Source: Streptomyces roseirectus (lineage in GTDB: Bacteria; Actinomycetota; Actinomycetes; Streptomycetales; Streptomycetaceae). Taken from it: a stretch of DNA of 64,000 nt. Shown piece by piece: positions 24,892 to 33,647 of the stretch. The stretch covers positions 6,470,001-6,534,000 of the forward strand of contig NZ_CP060828.1 in assembly GCF_014489635.1 (NCBI RefSeq). Reading direction: 5' to 3'. The position numbers were made by a program, and so were the translations under genes. The notes beneath the pieces were generated by a model. That model ran no database searches. It was given only the letters and a program-made list of their open reading frames with translations, and had not been told where the DNA came from. How positions within the stretch are numbered: the stretch's first letter is position 1; every line of letters starts with the position of its first letter.

Positions 24892-25266
24892 GTGAGTGGG
24901 GCAACGGGGTCACGAGGAACCGGAGTTCGGATCGGAGTCGTCTGCGGCGGGCTGACCTCGGTCGCCTCCGTGGCCGCCATCGGACGCGTCTGGAGCGCGT
25001 GCGACGTGGGATCCGGCGCCGCGGCGAACTCCCTCGCGCTGGCGGCGATCGCCCCCGTCGTGTGGCTGGCCGTGACCCTGTCCTGGGTGCTCGTGTGCGG
25101 CTCGGTCGGGCGGGTTCACCGGGGCGCGGCACTGGTGGCGGGGGCCCTGCTCAACGCGTGGCTGCTCTGGTTCTCCGTCGTCTGGCTGGGCGTCCTGGAC
25201 TCCTACCCCGACCCGAACTGCCCAGGAAACGTCCCCGCCTGGTGGCCCCGCCTCATTCCCGCGTGA
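24892..25266 (+). CDS. Small membrane protein with Cys/Pro/Trp-rich tail
   Basis: About 124 aa, start uncertain (GTG 24892 chosen; a TTG at 24847 is also in frame). Three hydrophobic helices are followed by an extracellular-looking tail, LDSYPDPNCPGNVPAWWP. I recall similar tails in small Streptomyces membrane proteins of unknown function. It diverges from the 177-aa gene and overlaps the 3' end of the next minus-strand gene by 14 bp. Confidence 0.65.
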   Translation: MSGATGSRGTGVRIGVVCGGLTSVASVAAIGRVWSACDVGSGAAANSLALAAIAPVVWLAVTLSWVLVCGSVGRVHRGAALVAGALLNAWLLWFSVVWLGVLDSYPDPNCPGNVPAWWPRLIPA

Positions 25267-25774
25267 CCTTCAGATACACCTCGGCCACCACAGCCAACTC
25301 CGCTCCCAGCACCATGAGTTGCCGCCCCGGAGACAGCCGCCCGTCCGCCGTCACCGGCACCACCTCGTCCACCCCCAGCACCGGCGCCTCCCACCCGGAG
25401 AACCGCACCCGCAGCCCCTGCTCGAAGGCGTCGGACGTGTGCCAGAGGAACAACTGGTCGTCGCCGAAGAGGAGGTAGCGCGGGCCGGGGGAGACCGAGT
25501 CGTGGTGGAGGACCTTCCGCGGCTCTACTGTCATGTGGCCCAGAGACTCCCCGTCCACATCGACCCGCCCGAGGAACAACTCCCCGGTGTAAGGCGCCGC
25601 CTCACCCACGCGGAACGTCAACTCCCCGGCGGTCCCGTACAGTTCGCGAGCCGTCCGGTACAGATCGGACGTCGGCCGGACCCGGGCGAGCGTCAGGAAC
25701 CCCTCGCCCCCCAACCGCACGGCGTACACGGTCCCCACCCCGAGGAGCAGCCAGTCCCCCCGCGCGCTCACCAC
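25253..25774 (-). CDS. Uncharacterised protein, last gene of hemopexin/glucosaminidase operon
   Basis: 173 aa, GTG start overlapping the stop of the 520-aa gene upstream. It is predicted to be beta-rich and soluble (LGVGTVYAVRLGGEGFLTLARV, YLLFGDDQLFLWHTSDAFEQG). I recognise no family and no catalytic signature. The tight overlap makes it the fourth member of the operon; a chaperone, immunity or assembly role is possible but not shown. Confidence 0.75.
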   Translation of the reverse strand: MVSARGDWLLLGVGTVYAVRLGGEGFLTLARVRPTSDLYRTARELYGTAGELTFRVGEAAPYTGELFLGRVDVDGESLGHMTVEPRKVLHHDSVSPGPRYLLFGDDQLFLWHTSDAFEQGLRVRFSGWEAPVLGVDEVVPVTADGRLSPGRQLMVLGAELAVVAEVYLKVTRE

Positions 25775-27330
25775 TCCAACGTCCCGTCAGGATCAGGGCA
25801 CTTGGGCAGGCGTCGGCAGACGAGTCCGGCGATGAACACGTCGTCCTCCTCCGTGTCGGAGGTCCAGGCGGCGGAGGACGTCATCTCGTACTCCTGGAAC
25901 CGGATGGAGAGGGTGGGCCCGTGGCTGACGACCTGGACCTTGACCAGCTTGCGCCGGGGAGTGCGGACGGCGAAGACGGCGCCGTCGCTCAACTGGCCCC
26001 CGGCGATGGGGGAGTGGGCGTAGGGGAGGACGTCGAGAGCGTGCCCGTCGAGGGAGTCGTAGTCGACGAGCCCGAGGGCCGCGAGCCCGGTACGGGGATG
26101 GCCGGGAACCAGGGTGCCACCGGACCCGCCCCACTCCCAGCGATGGTCCGCGATGTCCATCGTGACGTGCAGCCGCCCGGTGTCCCACTCGCACGTCGTC
26201 ATCGGCGAGAAGTTGTTCTCCCCACTGCCGAACGCCGTGTACTGGTGCGCCTCCCGGGTCAGATGAACCTTGCGGGCGAGCGCGATCGACTCGACGTAGG
26301 ACGGGCAACGCCCCTGCGGCACAGCGCCACCGTCGCTCAACTCCCGCACCCCGGACGAGAATCGCCACGCCCGCGACCCGAACAGCTCCATCGGCGGATC
26401 CAGCCAGGGCCGCAGCACCGACACCACCCGGTACTCGAACGACAGGGAGGCGAAGGAGTCGTCCGAGGCCCGCGACCCCAGCGCCGCCCCGAACTCCTTC
26501 GGCGCCCCCGGGGCGAGCGTGAGGAACAGCTCCCGGTTCATCGTCACGGCTGTCCAGGGTGTGTCGAGCGCGGCGGCGGGGGAGTAGTAAGTCGGCGCGT
26601 AACGAAGCCCGTTGGGGGCCGTCGAGAACTGGCCAGGGATGTTCGGGTTGAACGTGTCCCGGTGCCGTTTCCACACCCCCGACGGCGACTTGGCCGCCAG
26701 CTCCGACGACTCCCGCAGCGCGTCGTCGACCTCGGCCTTGTGGCCCACCGTCTGCCACGCGTCCATCGCGTCGTCCCGGGCCTGCCGCAGCCGGGGCTCG
26801 TCGACCCGCGTCCACTGGTCCCGCACGGCCTGATCGGACGACAGCGCCGCCGCGCTCTCGGCCCGGTGGTACTCGGTGTCCGCGTCCAGCCACGCCTGCC
26901 GCGTCGCACGGTACGCGCGCAGCTCCGGCGACGGGACGGGCGTCCCCGTCGCCGGATCGGAGTCGTACAGGTACGCCAACGCCCCGTCGTAGCGCGCCCG
27001 TTCGTCCGCCGTCAGCGCGCTGCGCGCCAGGTCCGCGCCCAGGACCTCGCCGTACACGTCCCACAGGTGCACGGTCGCCGGCGGACGCCACAGCGGGTGG
27101 GTCGGGACCCGGTTCACCAACTCCCCGAACTCCGCGAGGACGTTGGCCCTGCGGGCGTCCAACGCGCCCTCGAAACGGAACTCCGCGTCCTGGTACACCA
27201 ACGGGGTCACCGGCAGCGACACCAGGTGGTCCGCGTCCGAGAGCATGTGCCAGAAGTGGATCCCCAGGCCGTACATCGACGCCGCGTCCACGGGGGACGC
27301 GGCCCACACGTCCAGCGCCTCGGCGTCCAT
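25768..27330 (-). CDS. Large uncharacterised protein B, paralogue of the 488-aa protein
   Basis: 520 aa, no signal peptide. The N-terminal two-thirds are rich in helices (AYRATRQAWLDADTEYHRAES, AWQTVGHKAEVDDALRESS); the rest is beta-rich. It can be aligned by eye over about 250 residues with the upstream protein: AYRATRQAW/AYKAGMQAY, GVWKRHRDTF/LLWKRNLESF, VLRPWLDPP/IVRPWFYPE, SDGGAVPQGR/SDGGTPPQGR. The two therefore arose by duplication. The ATG at 27330 overlaps the upstream stop by one base (TGATG). The family is not known to me; the helical plus Ser/Gly beta architecture is reminiscent of pore-forming toxins (inference). Confidence 0.85.
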   Translation of the reverse strand: MDAEALDVWAASPVDAASMYGLGIHFWHMLSDADHLVSLPVTPLVYQDAEFRFEGALDARRANVLAEFGELVNRVPTHPLWRPPATVHLWDVYGEVLGADLARSALTADERARYDGALAYLYDSDPATGTPVPSPELRAYRATRQAWLDADTEYHRAESAAALSSDQAVRDQWTRVDEPRLRQARDDAMDAWQTVGHKAEVDDALRESSELAAKSPSGVWKRHRDTFNPNIPGQFSTAPNGLRYAPTYYSPAAALDTPWTAVTMNRELFLTLAPGAPKEFGAALGSRASDDSFASLSFEYRVVSVLRPWLDPPMELFGSRAWRFSSGVRELSDGGAVPQGRCPSYVESIALARKVHLTREAHQYTAFGSGENNFSPMTTCEWDTGRLHVTMDIADHRWEWGGSGGTLVPGHPRTGLAALGLVDYDSLDGHALDVLPYAHSPIAGGQLSDGAVFAVRTPRRKLVKVQVVSHGPTLSIRFQEYEMTSSAAWTSDTEEDDVFIAGLVCRRLPKCPDPDGTLEW

Positions 27331-28796
27331 CAGACCAGCGACCCGGGGTCGATGCCGTCGAGCAGGTTGGGCGTCTTGCCCAGCAGGTGGTTGACGAAGC
27401 CGATGATCTGCATGCCGGGGATCCTGATCGTCGTCCCGTCGTTCTCGAAGTGGTAGCGCCGGTCCGACTCCTGGTGGCTGTAGCTGCCCCGCGCGCGGAA
27501 CGGCCCGAAGCCGACGCTGGCGCTCGCCGAGAACGAACTGTCGTACGTGTGCAGGGCGGAGGCGAACGACGCCGAGCGGATCGTCACGTCCTTCACGAAG
27601 ATCGCCTGGAGCGGATAGCCGATGAACCGGCCCTGCGGGGGAGTTCCGCCGTCGGACGGCATCTGGTCGTAGTTCCAGCCGTGCCCCTTGCGCAGGTCCC
27701 ACCCCCGGTTCTCCAGGAACTCCGGGTAGAACCAGGGTCGGACGATCTGTACCTGTGCGAGTTTGAACGTCATCGAGAAGTCGTCGACGGCGTAGTTGGA
27801 GTCGTACTCCGCCGACTGCGAGGACACCCCGGCGTTCGCGCTCCAGAACCCGAATCCGAAGCCGCCGCCCGCCGACCACGACGTGTTCTCGCTGTGCTGA
27901 TGCGAGTCGACCTGGCTGTGGTAGACGCTGTACTCGGGCCAGCCGCTCGCCGTCGCGAAGTCGCCGGGTACGACGGTCGTGTAGAAGAACCGCTGGCCCG
28001 GACCGGACGCGCCGGTGAGCGTGCCCATGTCGTAGAACGACTCCAGGTTGCGCTTCCACAGCAGCATCGACTTCTCGGTGGTCTGGTCGATGTACGCGTG
28101 GATCTGCTCGACTTCGTTCTTGTAGCCGCTCGTTGTCCAGTCGTCCATCGCGGCGGCCACCTGCATCCGGTACAGCTCCGCGTTGTTGGACCAGTCGGCG
28201 ACGGCCTGCATGCCCGCCTCGCCGGTCGCGGTCTGCGCGGCCGTCCGCTTCGCGTTGTAGGCCATCGCGGCCTGCGTATACGCCTGCATCCCGGCCTTGT
28301 ACGCCTTCTGCATGGGCGAGTCCTCGGTGACCTGCTTCTCCTCCTCGGTGATGATGTCCTTCACCGTCTTGGACACCCGCAGCAGCCCGCGCATCCGCTC
28401 CAGCCGCTTCTTCTGCTCGTCCGTGAGCTGATCGTCGATCACCAGCGAGAACTTGAGGATCTGCCCGTAGATCTCGCTCAGCCGCGCCCCGCTCGCGTTG
28501 CGCCACACCCCCTCCTGCCGCTCGGTCGAGTACGCGGACGTCACGTCCGGGATGTAGTCGATCAACGACGCGAAGTTGTACGCCTGTTGGAGCAGCAGCC
28601 GCTGCTCCGCCACATCGCGGCCGGACGCGATGCCCTCCGCCGCGAACCTGAAGTCGGCGGGCTCGTACGGCAGTCCGGGCATGCACCAGGTGATGAACGA
28701 GTTCTTCGCCGGCGGCACGGACCCGTCGCCGCCGGTCAGGATCGCGTAGAGCTGGTTGCGGAAGAGGTTGCCGAGGTCGGCCAGCTTGTATGCCAT
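27330..28796 (-). CDS. Large uncharacterised protein A with amphipathic Ser/Gly-rich beta segments
   Basis: 488 aa, no signal peptide. A helical N-terminal half (about 50-265, with charged coiled-coil-like segments such as LTDEQKKRLERMRGLLRVSK) leads to a beta-rich half. Two stretches, near 305-335 (SWSAGGGFGFGFWSANAGVS) and near 435 (SFSASASVGFGPFRARGSYS), alternate small/polar and hydrophobic residues, as in membrane-inserting beta-hairpins of pore-forming proteins. RPWFYPEFLENRGW and SDGGTPPQGR are shared with protein B. The ATG at 28796 has GGAAAGG upstream. It is the second gene of the operon, 20 bp after the hemopexin/glucosaminidase gene. Confidence 0.87.
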   Translation of the reverse strand: MAYKLADLGNLFRNQLYAILTGGDGSVPPAKNSFITWCMPGLPYEPADFRFAAEGIASGRDVAEQRLLLQQAYNFASLIDYIPDVTSAYSTERQEGVWRNASGARLSEIYGQILKFSLVIDDQLTDEQKKRLERMRGLLRVSKTVKDIITEEEKQVTEDSPMQKAYKAGMQAYTQAAMAYNAKRTAAQTATGEAGMQAVADWSNNAELYRMQVAAAMDDWTTSGYKNEVEQIHAYIDQTTEKSMLLWKRNLESFYDMGTLTGASGPGQRFFYTTVVPGDFATASGWPEYSVYHSQVDSHQHSENTSWSAGGGFGFGFWSANAGVSSQSAEYDSNYAVDDFSMTFKLAQVQIVRPWFYPEFLENRGWDLRKGHGWNYDQMPSDGGTPPQGRFIGYPLQAIFVKDVTIRSASFASALHTYDSSFSASASVGFGPFRARGSYSHQESDRRYHFENDGTTIRIPGMQIIGFVNHLLGKTPNLLDGIDPGSLV

Positions 28797-28816
28797 GGCG
28801 GATCCGCCTTTCCGGG

Positions 28817-29938
28817 TTACCGGTGCGCCTCGATCGAGCGCATCGTGCTCGCGAGGACGTCGGAGTAGTTCGGCGCCGTCGCGTAGCCGGCCGCCGCGAC
28901 GGCCCGCGCGAACGCGTACGGGTCGCCGGTGTGTTCGAACGCGGGCGCGTAACGGCTGTTGCCGCGCAGGAATTCGCCGTGCGCCGAGAACGCCTCCTCC
29001 GGGGACGGGTACACCCGGAACCAGTCGCGCACGTCGTAGTCGTAACGCCCGTCGGGCCGGGGCGTCACCGAGATCACCTCCGGGAACTGCACGTCCGGAC
29101 GGCTCAACACCTCGTGCGTGCGCACCAGTTGACGCGTCTCGGGCGGGTCGGACGCCTTCGCCTTCACGCCGAAGAAGTTGTTGCCCGGCGCCTTCTCGCC
29201 CCACCCGGACTCCAGCGCCGCCTGCCCCAGCGTCACCAGCGCCGGCACCCCGGTCGCCGACTCGCTCGCGTCCGCGTAACTTCCGTACCGGGCAACGAAG
29301 TCGCCCACCTTCGAGGGCGCGGACGCCGCCGCCGACCAGACCGCGTCGTACGGGCCGACGAGCCCCGCCCACTGCTCGGACACGGTCTGCGGGACGCCGT
29401 CCTGCCGTTTGGTGCGCCAGTCGACGCTCACGTACTGCGTGCCCTTGAAGAAGTAGGCGTGCCCGTTACCGGGGTTGAGCGCGCCGTCGAGCCCCGAGCC
29501 GACCCAGCCCGCGTCGACGCCGGACCAGCCGTCGGCGATCGGCTTGGGGTAGCCGGGGTCCTGCCGGTCGCCCGGCAGGTCGTAACGGGCGTACTGGGCT
29601 CCGCAGAAGAAGTAGAGCTTGCCGTCGCCCCAGTTCATCACCGCGTCGATCGTCTCGAACGCGAGCCCCGCCCAGTTCCCGCTGATCGGCAGCGGGTAGT
29701 CGGCCTCGACCTCGCGCGTCTCGTACGGGATCCGGACGTACTCGGCGCCCCGGAACACGTACAGGTACCCCTGGCCGAGGTCCACCGCCCCGTCGATCCC
29801 CTCCTCCCAGCCCGGCGGCAACCCCGCCCAGGTGTCGGCGAGTTGCTGGTCGAAGTCCGGGTCGGCGGAGTCGGTGTCGATGTTGAAGGTCCGCACCGTC
29901 GAACCGGTGAGGAAGTACGCCTCGGGTACGCCGCCCAT
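28817..29938 (-). CDS. Hemopexin-repeat plus glucosaminidase (FlgJ-like muramidase) protein
   Basis: 373 aa, first gene of the operon. Residues 1-205 are about four hemopexin-type blades, each with an IDGAV/IDAVM/LDGAL-like strand followed by YLYVFRGAEYVRI, LYFFCGAQYARYD or AYFFKGTQYVSVD. Residues 215-373 are a peptidoglycan glucosaminidase domain with the catalytic Glu in QAALESGWGEKAPGNNFFG and the usual FRVYPSPEEAFSAHGEFL and YAFARAVAAAGYATAPNYS. No signal peptide is visible, so delivery would need lysis or a specialised export route. The ATG has AAGGGG 6 nt upstream. The hemopexin part probably binds a ligand or surface while the enzyme part cuts cell wall. Confidence 0.9.
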   Translation of the reverse strand: MGGVPEAYFLTGSTVRTFNIDTDSADPDFDQQLADTWAGLPPGWEEGIDGAVDLGQGYLYVFRGAEYVRIPYETREVEADYPLPISGNWAGLAFETIDAVMNWGDGKLYFFCGAQYARYDLPGDRQDPGYPKPIADGWSGVDAGWVGSGLDGALNPGNGHAYFFKGTQYVSVDWRTKRQDGVPQTVSEQWAGLVGPYDAVWSAAASAPSKVGDFVARYGSYADASESATGVPALVTLGQAALESGWGEKAPGNNFFGVKAKASDPPETRQLVRTHEVLSRPDVQFPEVISVTPRPDGRYDYDVRDWFRVYPSPEEAFSAHGEFLRGNSRYAPAFEHTGDPYAFARAVAAAGYATAPNYSDVLASTMRSIEAHR

Positions 29939-30117
29939 GCCGTGCCCCTTCCTTCTGGGTGGGTCTGTACTCGTTTCTAACGGGCCTGGTCAGGTGAGCG
30001 CTTGAGGTACTGGTCCCGTTCCTGTCCCATCCGCCTGGGGTCTCGGTCCCTGGATGTCTGTCCCACCGGACGTCACCTCGTGTCCCCTCCGGCGTTCTCG
30101 TTCGGGTGAATGCGGAA
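29939..30117. promoter_or_regulatory. Promoter region of the hemopexin/glucosaminidase operon
   Basis: A gene-free gap ahead of the operon. It has short direct repeats of GGTCCC/TGTCCC type around 30015-30085 but no clear -35/-10 or long dyad. Nothing else is seen. Confidence 0.3.
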
Positions 30118-30146
30118 GGCCGGCGTCCCCGAGGGGGACACCGGCC
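30118..30146. terminator. Terminator of the MFS exporter gene
   Basis: A hairpin with arms GGCCGGCGTCCCC and GGGGACACCGGCC around GAG lies just 13 nt beyond the exporter stop codon (stem with one internal mismatch). Confidence 0.7.
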
Positions 30147-30158
30147 CTGGCGTGCGAC

Positions 30159-31646
30159 TCAGGCCGCCAACTCAGCTTTCTCCCTGGTCACGTCGTCCTC
30201 CTTGGCGCCGTCCCGCATCACCAGCACCGCCACCACGGCCGCCACCAGCACCCCCACCGCGCTCACCGCGAACGTCATCCCCATCGCCCCCGTGAACGCC
30301 TCCCGCGCGCTGCCCAGCACCCCCGGCTCCGTGGCCCCGGCGATCGACCGCCGGGCCGCCTCGGGCGCGTCCGCCGGCATCCTCGCCGTGTACCCGCCGG
30401 TCAGCAGCGAGCCGAGGATCGCGATGCCGAGCGCCGTACCCGCCTGCTGGATCGTGTCGTTGAGCGCGGAGCCGACGCCCGCCTTGTCGGCCGGGATGGT
30501 CCCCATCAGCGCGGCGACGGCGGCCGGCATCGCGAGCCCGGCGCCGAGACCCAGAAGTCCCAGCGAGACGGCGGGAGTTGTGAACCCGCTGTCCGCGCCG
30601 ACGGTCGTCAGCAGCGCGAAGCACGCGACCATGACCAGCATCCCCGCGAAGATGACCCGCCGGTTGCCGAACCGCGCCGACAGCTTCACGCCCAGCCCGT
30701 TGCCGACGAGCGCGGCGATCGCCAGCGGCAGGAACGCGAGCCCCGCCTTCACGGGCGAGTAGCCCAGCACGAACTGGAGGTACTGCGTCAGCACCAGCAG
30801 CAGCCCGCCGTTGCCGATCTGGACGAGCGCCAGCGACAGCGAACCGCCCGTGAAATCACGGTGCTTGAAGAGGACGAGCGGGACCATCGGCGCCGGGGTG
30901 ACGTTCTCCCACACGACGAACCCGGCGAGGGCCACCACCGCGACACCCAGCGTCAGCGCCGAACGCCCCCCGAACGCACCGTGGTTGGGGATCTCGATGA
31001 TCCACCACACCAGCGCGGTCATCCCGGCCGCCGACAGCACCGCGCCGAGCGGGTCCGCCTTCTGCCAGGGCGCCCTGGACTCCGGCATCAGCGTCACGCC
31101 CGCGACCAACGCCAGTGCCACGACAGGGACGTTGAGGAAGAAGATCGAGTGCCACGAGAAGTGGTCGATGAGGACGCCGCCGAGCACCGGGCTGCCGACC
31201 AGGCCGAGCATCGACACCGAACCCCACGCGGCCATCGCCTTCGGCCGCTCCTCCTCGTCGAAGACCGTGATGAGGATCGACAGCGTCGACGGCATGATCA
31301 GCGCCCCGCCGACGCCCATCGCGACCCGAACGGCGATGACCTCGGCGGGAGTTGTGCAGAACGCCGCCGCGAGAGAGGCCGCCCCGAACAGCACCAGCCC
31401 GATCAGCATCACGCGCCTGCGCCCGAACCGGTCGCCGAGGCTGCCTGAGGTGAGCAGCAGGCCCGCGAAGACGAGGACGTAGGAGTCGAGGATCCACTGC
31501 GTGTCCTGCGCGCTCGCTCCGATGTCGGCGGTCATCGACGGCACCGCCACGGTCAGCGCCATGCTGTCGATCGTCAGCACCACCGTGCTCAGACAGAGCA
31601 CGACCAGGATCCACCAGCGCCGCCCGGTCCTGACGTGTGCGTCCAT
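30159..31646 (-). CDS. DHA2-family (14-TMS) MFS drug exporter
   Basis: 495 aa integral membrane antiporter. Motif A reads GSLGDRFGRRRVM after helix 2, motif C-like glycines occur in GLVGSPVLGGVL, and helices continue to the C-terminus, as in EmrB/QacA-type 14-helix exporters. It probably exports a toxic compound or an antibiotic by proton exchange. The ATG at 31646 has GGAGGG 6 nt upstream; the longer frame is not supported. A 12-bp inverted repeat lies 59 nt upstream, but no TetR/MarR gene is adjacent. Confidence 0.93.
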   Translation of the reverse strand: MDAHVRTGRRWWILVVLCLSTVVLTIDSMALTVAVPSMTADIGASAQDTQWILDSYVLVFAGLLLTSGSLGDRFGRRRVMLIGLVLFGAASLAAAFCTTPAEVIAVRVAMGVGGALIMPSTLSILITVFDEEERPKAMAAWGSVSMLGLVGSPVLGGVLIDHFSWHSIFFLNVPVVALALVAGVTLMPESRAPWQKADPLGAVLSAAGMTALVWWIIEIPNHGAFGGRSALTLGVAVVALAGFVVWENVTPAPMVPLVLFKHRDFTGGSLSLALVQIGNGGLLLVLTQYLQFVLGYSPVKAGLAFLPLAIAALVGNGLGVKLSARFGNRRVIFAGMLVMVACFALLTTVGADSGFTTPAVSLGLLGLGAGLAMPAAVAALMGTIPADKAGVGSALNDTIQQAGTALGIAILGSLLTGGYTARMPADAPEAARRSIAGATEPGVLGSAREAFTGAMGMTFAVSAVGVLVAAVVAVLVMRDGAKEDDVTREKAELAA

Positions 31647-31705
31647 CGGATTCCCTCCCCTTGCGTACACCGTTCGCTCAATGCGCACGGCGTTCCTTCC
31701 TGTTG

Positions 31706-31741
31706 TGCGCACACCGTACGCCGTGCGGAACGGTGTGCGCA
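31706..31741. promoter_or_regulatory. Candidate TetR-type operator upstream of MFS exporter
   Basis: Perfect 12-bp arms TGCGCACACCGT (31706-31717) and ACGGTGTGCGCA (31730-31741) flank a 12-bp spacer. Position and size fit an operator of a drug-exporter repressor. The cognate regulator must be encoded elsewhere, because none is adjacent. Confidence 0.6.
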
Positions 31742-32126
31742 AGCGGGCGGGGTCGACGCGGTGCGTTCCGGCGTGACGAGCGGTGTCACGGACTCGGCAC
31801 GCATCCCCCCACCACAGTCGCCGCCGCACCCCACCCGAGTTGCTGATGCGACGGCTTCAGCCACAAGTGACTCATTCCCCCCGCTACTTGGCCGATCGCA
31901 TACGGTTGAGGGTTGAAGAACCCCCGCTACAGTCGACCGACACGGGTGTCCCCGCACGGCCCCGCCGGCGGACGCACGCCCCGCGCGGCCCCACCCGGCC
32001 CGCGCAGCGCACCCGCACCATCCCGCACGGCCTCCGCACCATCCCGCACGGCGTTCGAACCCCCGGGCAGGCCCCAGACCAAGGCCATGTCACCGACACT
32101 CGAAGCAGCCAGGAGGTCCCCCGACC
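31742..32126. promoter_or_regulatory. 385-bp divergent intergenic region (MFS / adenylation operon)
   Basis: No gene is supported. It contains a direct repeat of CGCACCATCCCGCACGGC (32014-32031 and 32035-32052, 21-bp period). The adenylation gene has AGGAGG shortly before its ATG. Promoters were not assignable. Confidence 0.4.
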
Positions 32127-33647
32127 ATGCCTCTGCGCCATCTCACCCCACATGACCAGCGGCTCTTCCTCCTCTACGGCACCGGCCCCGCCGCCTTCGT
32201 GCCGGACCCGCTGATCCACCGGGCCGTCGCCCGACAGGCGGCCACCACCCCGCACGCCATCGCCGCCGAACACCGCGGCACGACCCTCACCTACGCCCAA
32301 CTCGACGCCAAGGCCGACGCGTTGGCCGCACACCTGCACCGATCCGGCGTCCGCCCCGGCGACCACGTCGGCCTCTTCGTGCGCCGCTCCCTGCCGATGC
32401 TCGTCGGCCTGCTCGGCATCCTCAAGTCCGGTGCCGCGTACGTCCCCCAGGACGTCGGCCTCGCGCCGCCCGCCCAACTCGCCCACGTCATCCGCACCGC
32501 ACGCACCCGCGTCGTCCTCACCCTCGGCGAGTACGCCCACCGCGTCCCGCTCCCGCCGGGGCACCAACTCGTCGACCTGGACGAGCCGTTGCCGCCCGAC
32601 CGGGCCCAACTCCCCGTCCCGAGGCCGGACGACGGCTGCTACGTCCTGTTCACCTCGGGCACCACCGGACACCCCAACGGCGTGAAGGTCACCCACCGCA
32701 ACGTCGCCAACATCCTGCTCACCGCACCCGGTTCGCTCGGCATCGGACCCGGCGACCGGGTCGCCCAACTCCTCAACATCGCCTTCGACATGGCGGCCTG
32801 GGAAATCCTCGGCTGCCTCGCGCACGGCGCCACCCTGGTCGTCCGCGACCGGGACATCACGGCCGCCGCCCGCACGGCGACCGTCCTCATCGCCACCCCG
32901 ACGGTCCTGTCCGGCATCGACCCGGCCGCCTGCCCCCGCGTCCGCACGGTCGCCGTCGCCGGCGAACCCTGCCCGCGCCCGCTCGCCGACACCTGGGCGC
33001 ACCGGGCCGCGTTCTTCAACTGCTGCGGCCCCACCGAGACGACGATCGTCAACACCATGTCCCGCCACGACCCGAGGAACCCCCTCCTGACGATCGGCCG
33101 CCCCACCCCCAACAACACGGTGTACGTCCTGGACGCCGACCGCCGCCCCCTGCCGATCGGTGAGACCGGTGAGATGTGGGCCGGCGGGGACTGCGTCTCG
33201 GCGGGCTACCTCGCCAACGACCGTCTGAACGCCGAGCGTTACGCCCCCGATCCGTTCCTCGGTGGCGGCCGGCGCATGTTCCGCACCCGCGACCTCGGCC
33301 GCTGGACCCCGGACGGCCGCCTCGAACACCTCGGCCGCACCGACGACCAGGTCAAGGTACGCGGCTTCCGCGTCGAACTCGACTCCGTCTCCTCGGTGTT
33401 GGAGCGGGTGCCGGGCGTCGTGCGCGCCGCCACCCTCAAGCGCGACGACCGCTCGCTCGTCTCCTTCGTCTGCCCGGCGGACGTCGACCCCGACACGGCC
33501 CGCCGCGCGGTCGCCGACGCGCTGCCCTACTACTGCGTGCCCGATGATGTCATGCCCCTGACATCACTGCCGGAGACCGACCGGGGCAAGATCGACAAAC
33601 AGGCACTCCTCCAACTCGCCCTGGACCGACCGGCGGTGGCCCGATGA
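32127..33647 (+). CDS. Stand-alone NRPS-type adenylation enzyme (AMP-binding)
   Basis: 506 aa. Core motifs of amino-acid-adenylating domains are present: LTYAQLDAKADALA (A1), LKSGAAYVPQD (A2), LFTSGTTGHPNGVKVTHRN (A3, with Asn for the usual Lys), FDMAAWEI (A4, Asp retained), NCCGPTETT (A5), GEMWAGGDCVSAGYL (A6), FRTRDLGRW (A7), GRTDDQVKVRGFRVE (A8) and PETDRGKIDKQAL (A10 with catalytic Lys). The retained A4 Asp suggests an alpha-amino acid or related substrate. No carrier-protein domain follows. Its stop overlaps the next gene (ATGA). The acceptor for the activated acyl group is unknown. Confidence 0.92.
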   Translation: MPLRHLTPHDQRLFLLYGTGPAAFVPDPLIHRAVARQAATTPHAIAAEHRGTTLTYAQLDAKADALAAHLHRSGVRPGDHVGLFVRRSLPMLVGLLGILKSGAAYVPQDVGLAPPAQLAHVIRTARTRVVLTLGEYAHRVPLPPGHQLVDLDEPLPPDRAQLPVPRPDDGCYVLFTSGTTGHPNGVKVTHRNVANILLTAPGSLGIGPGDRVAQLLNIAFDMAAWEILGCLAHGATLVVRDRDITAAARTATVLIATPTVLSGIDPAACPRVRTVAVAGEPCPRPLADTWAHRAAFFNCCGPTETTIVNTMSRHDPRNPLLTIGRPTPNNTVYVLDADRRPLPIGETGEMWAGGDCVSAGYLANDRLNAERYAPDPFLGGGRRMFRTRDLGRWTPDGRLEHLGRTDDQVKVRGFRVELDSVSSVLERVPGVVRAATLKRDDRSLVSFVCPADVDPDTARRAVADALPYYCVPDDVMPLTSLPETDRGKIDKQALLQLALDRPAVAR

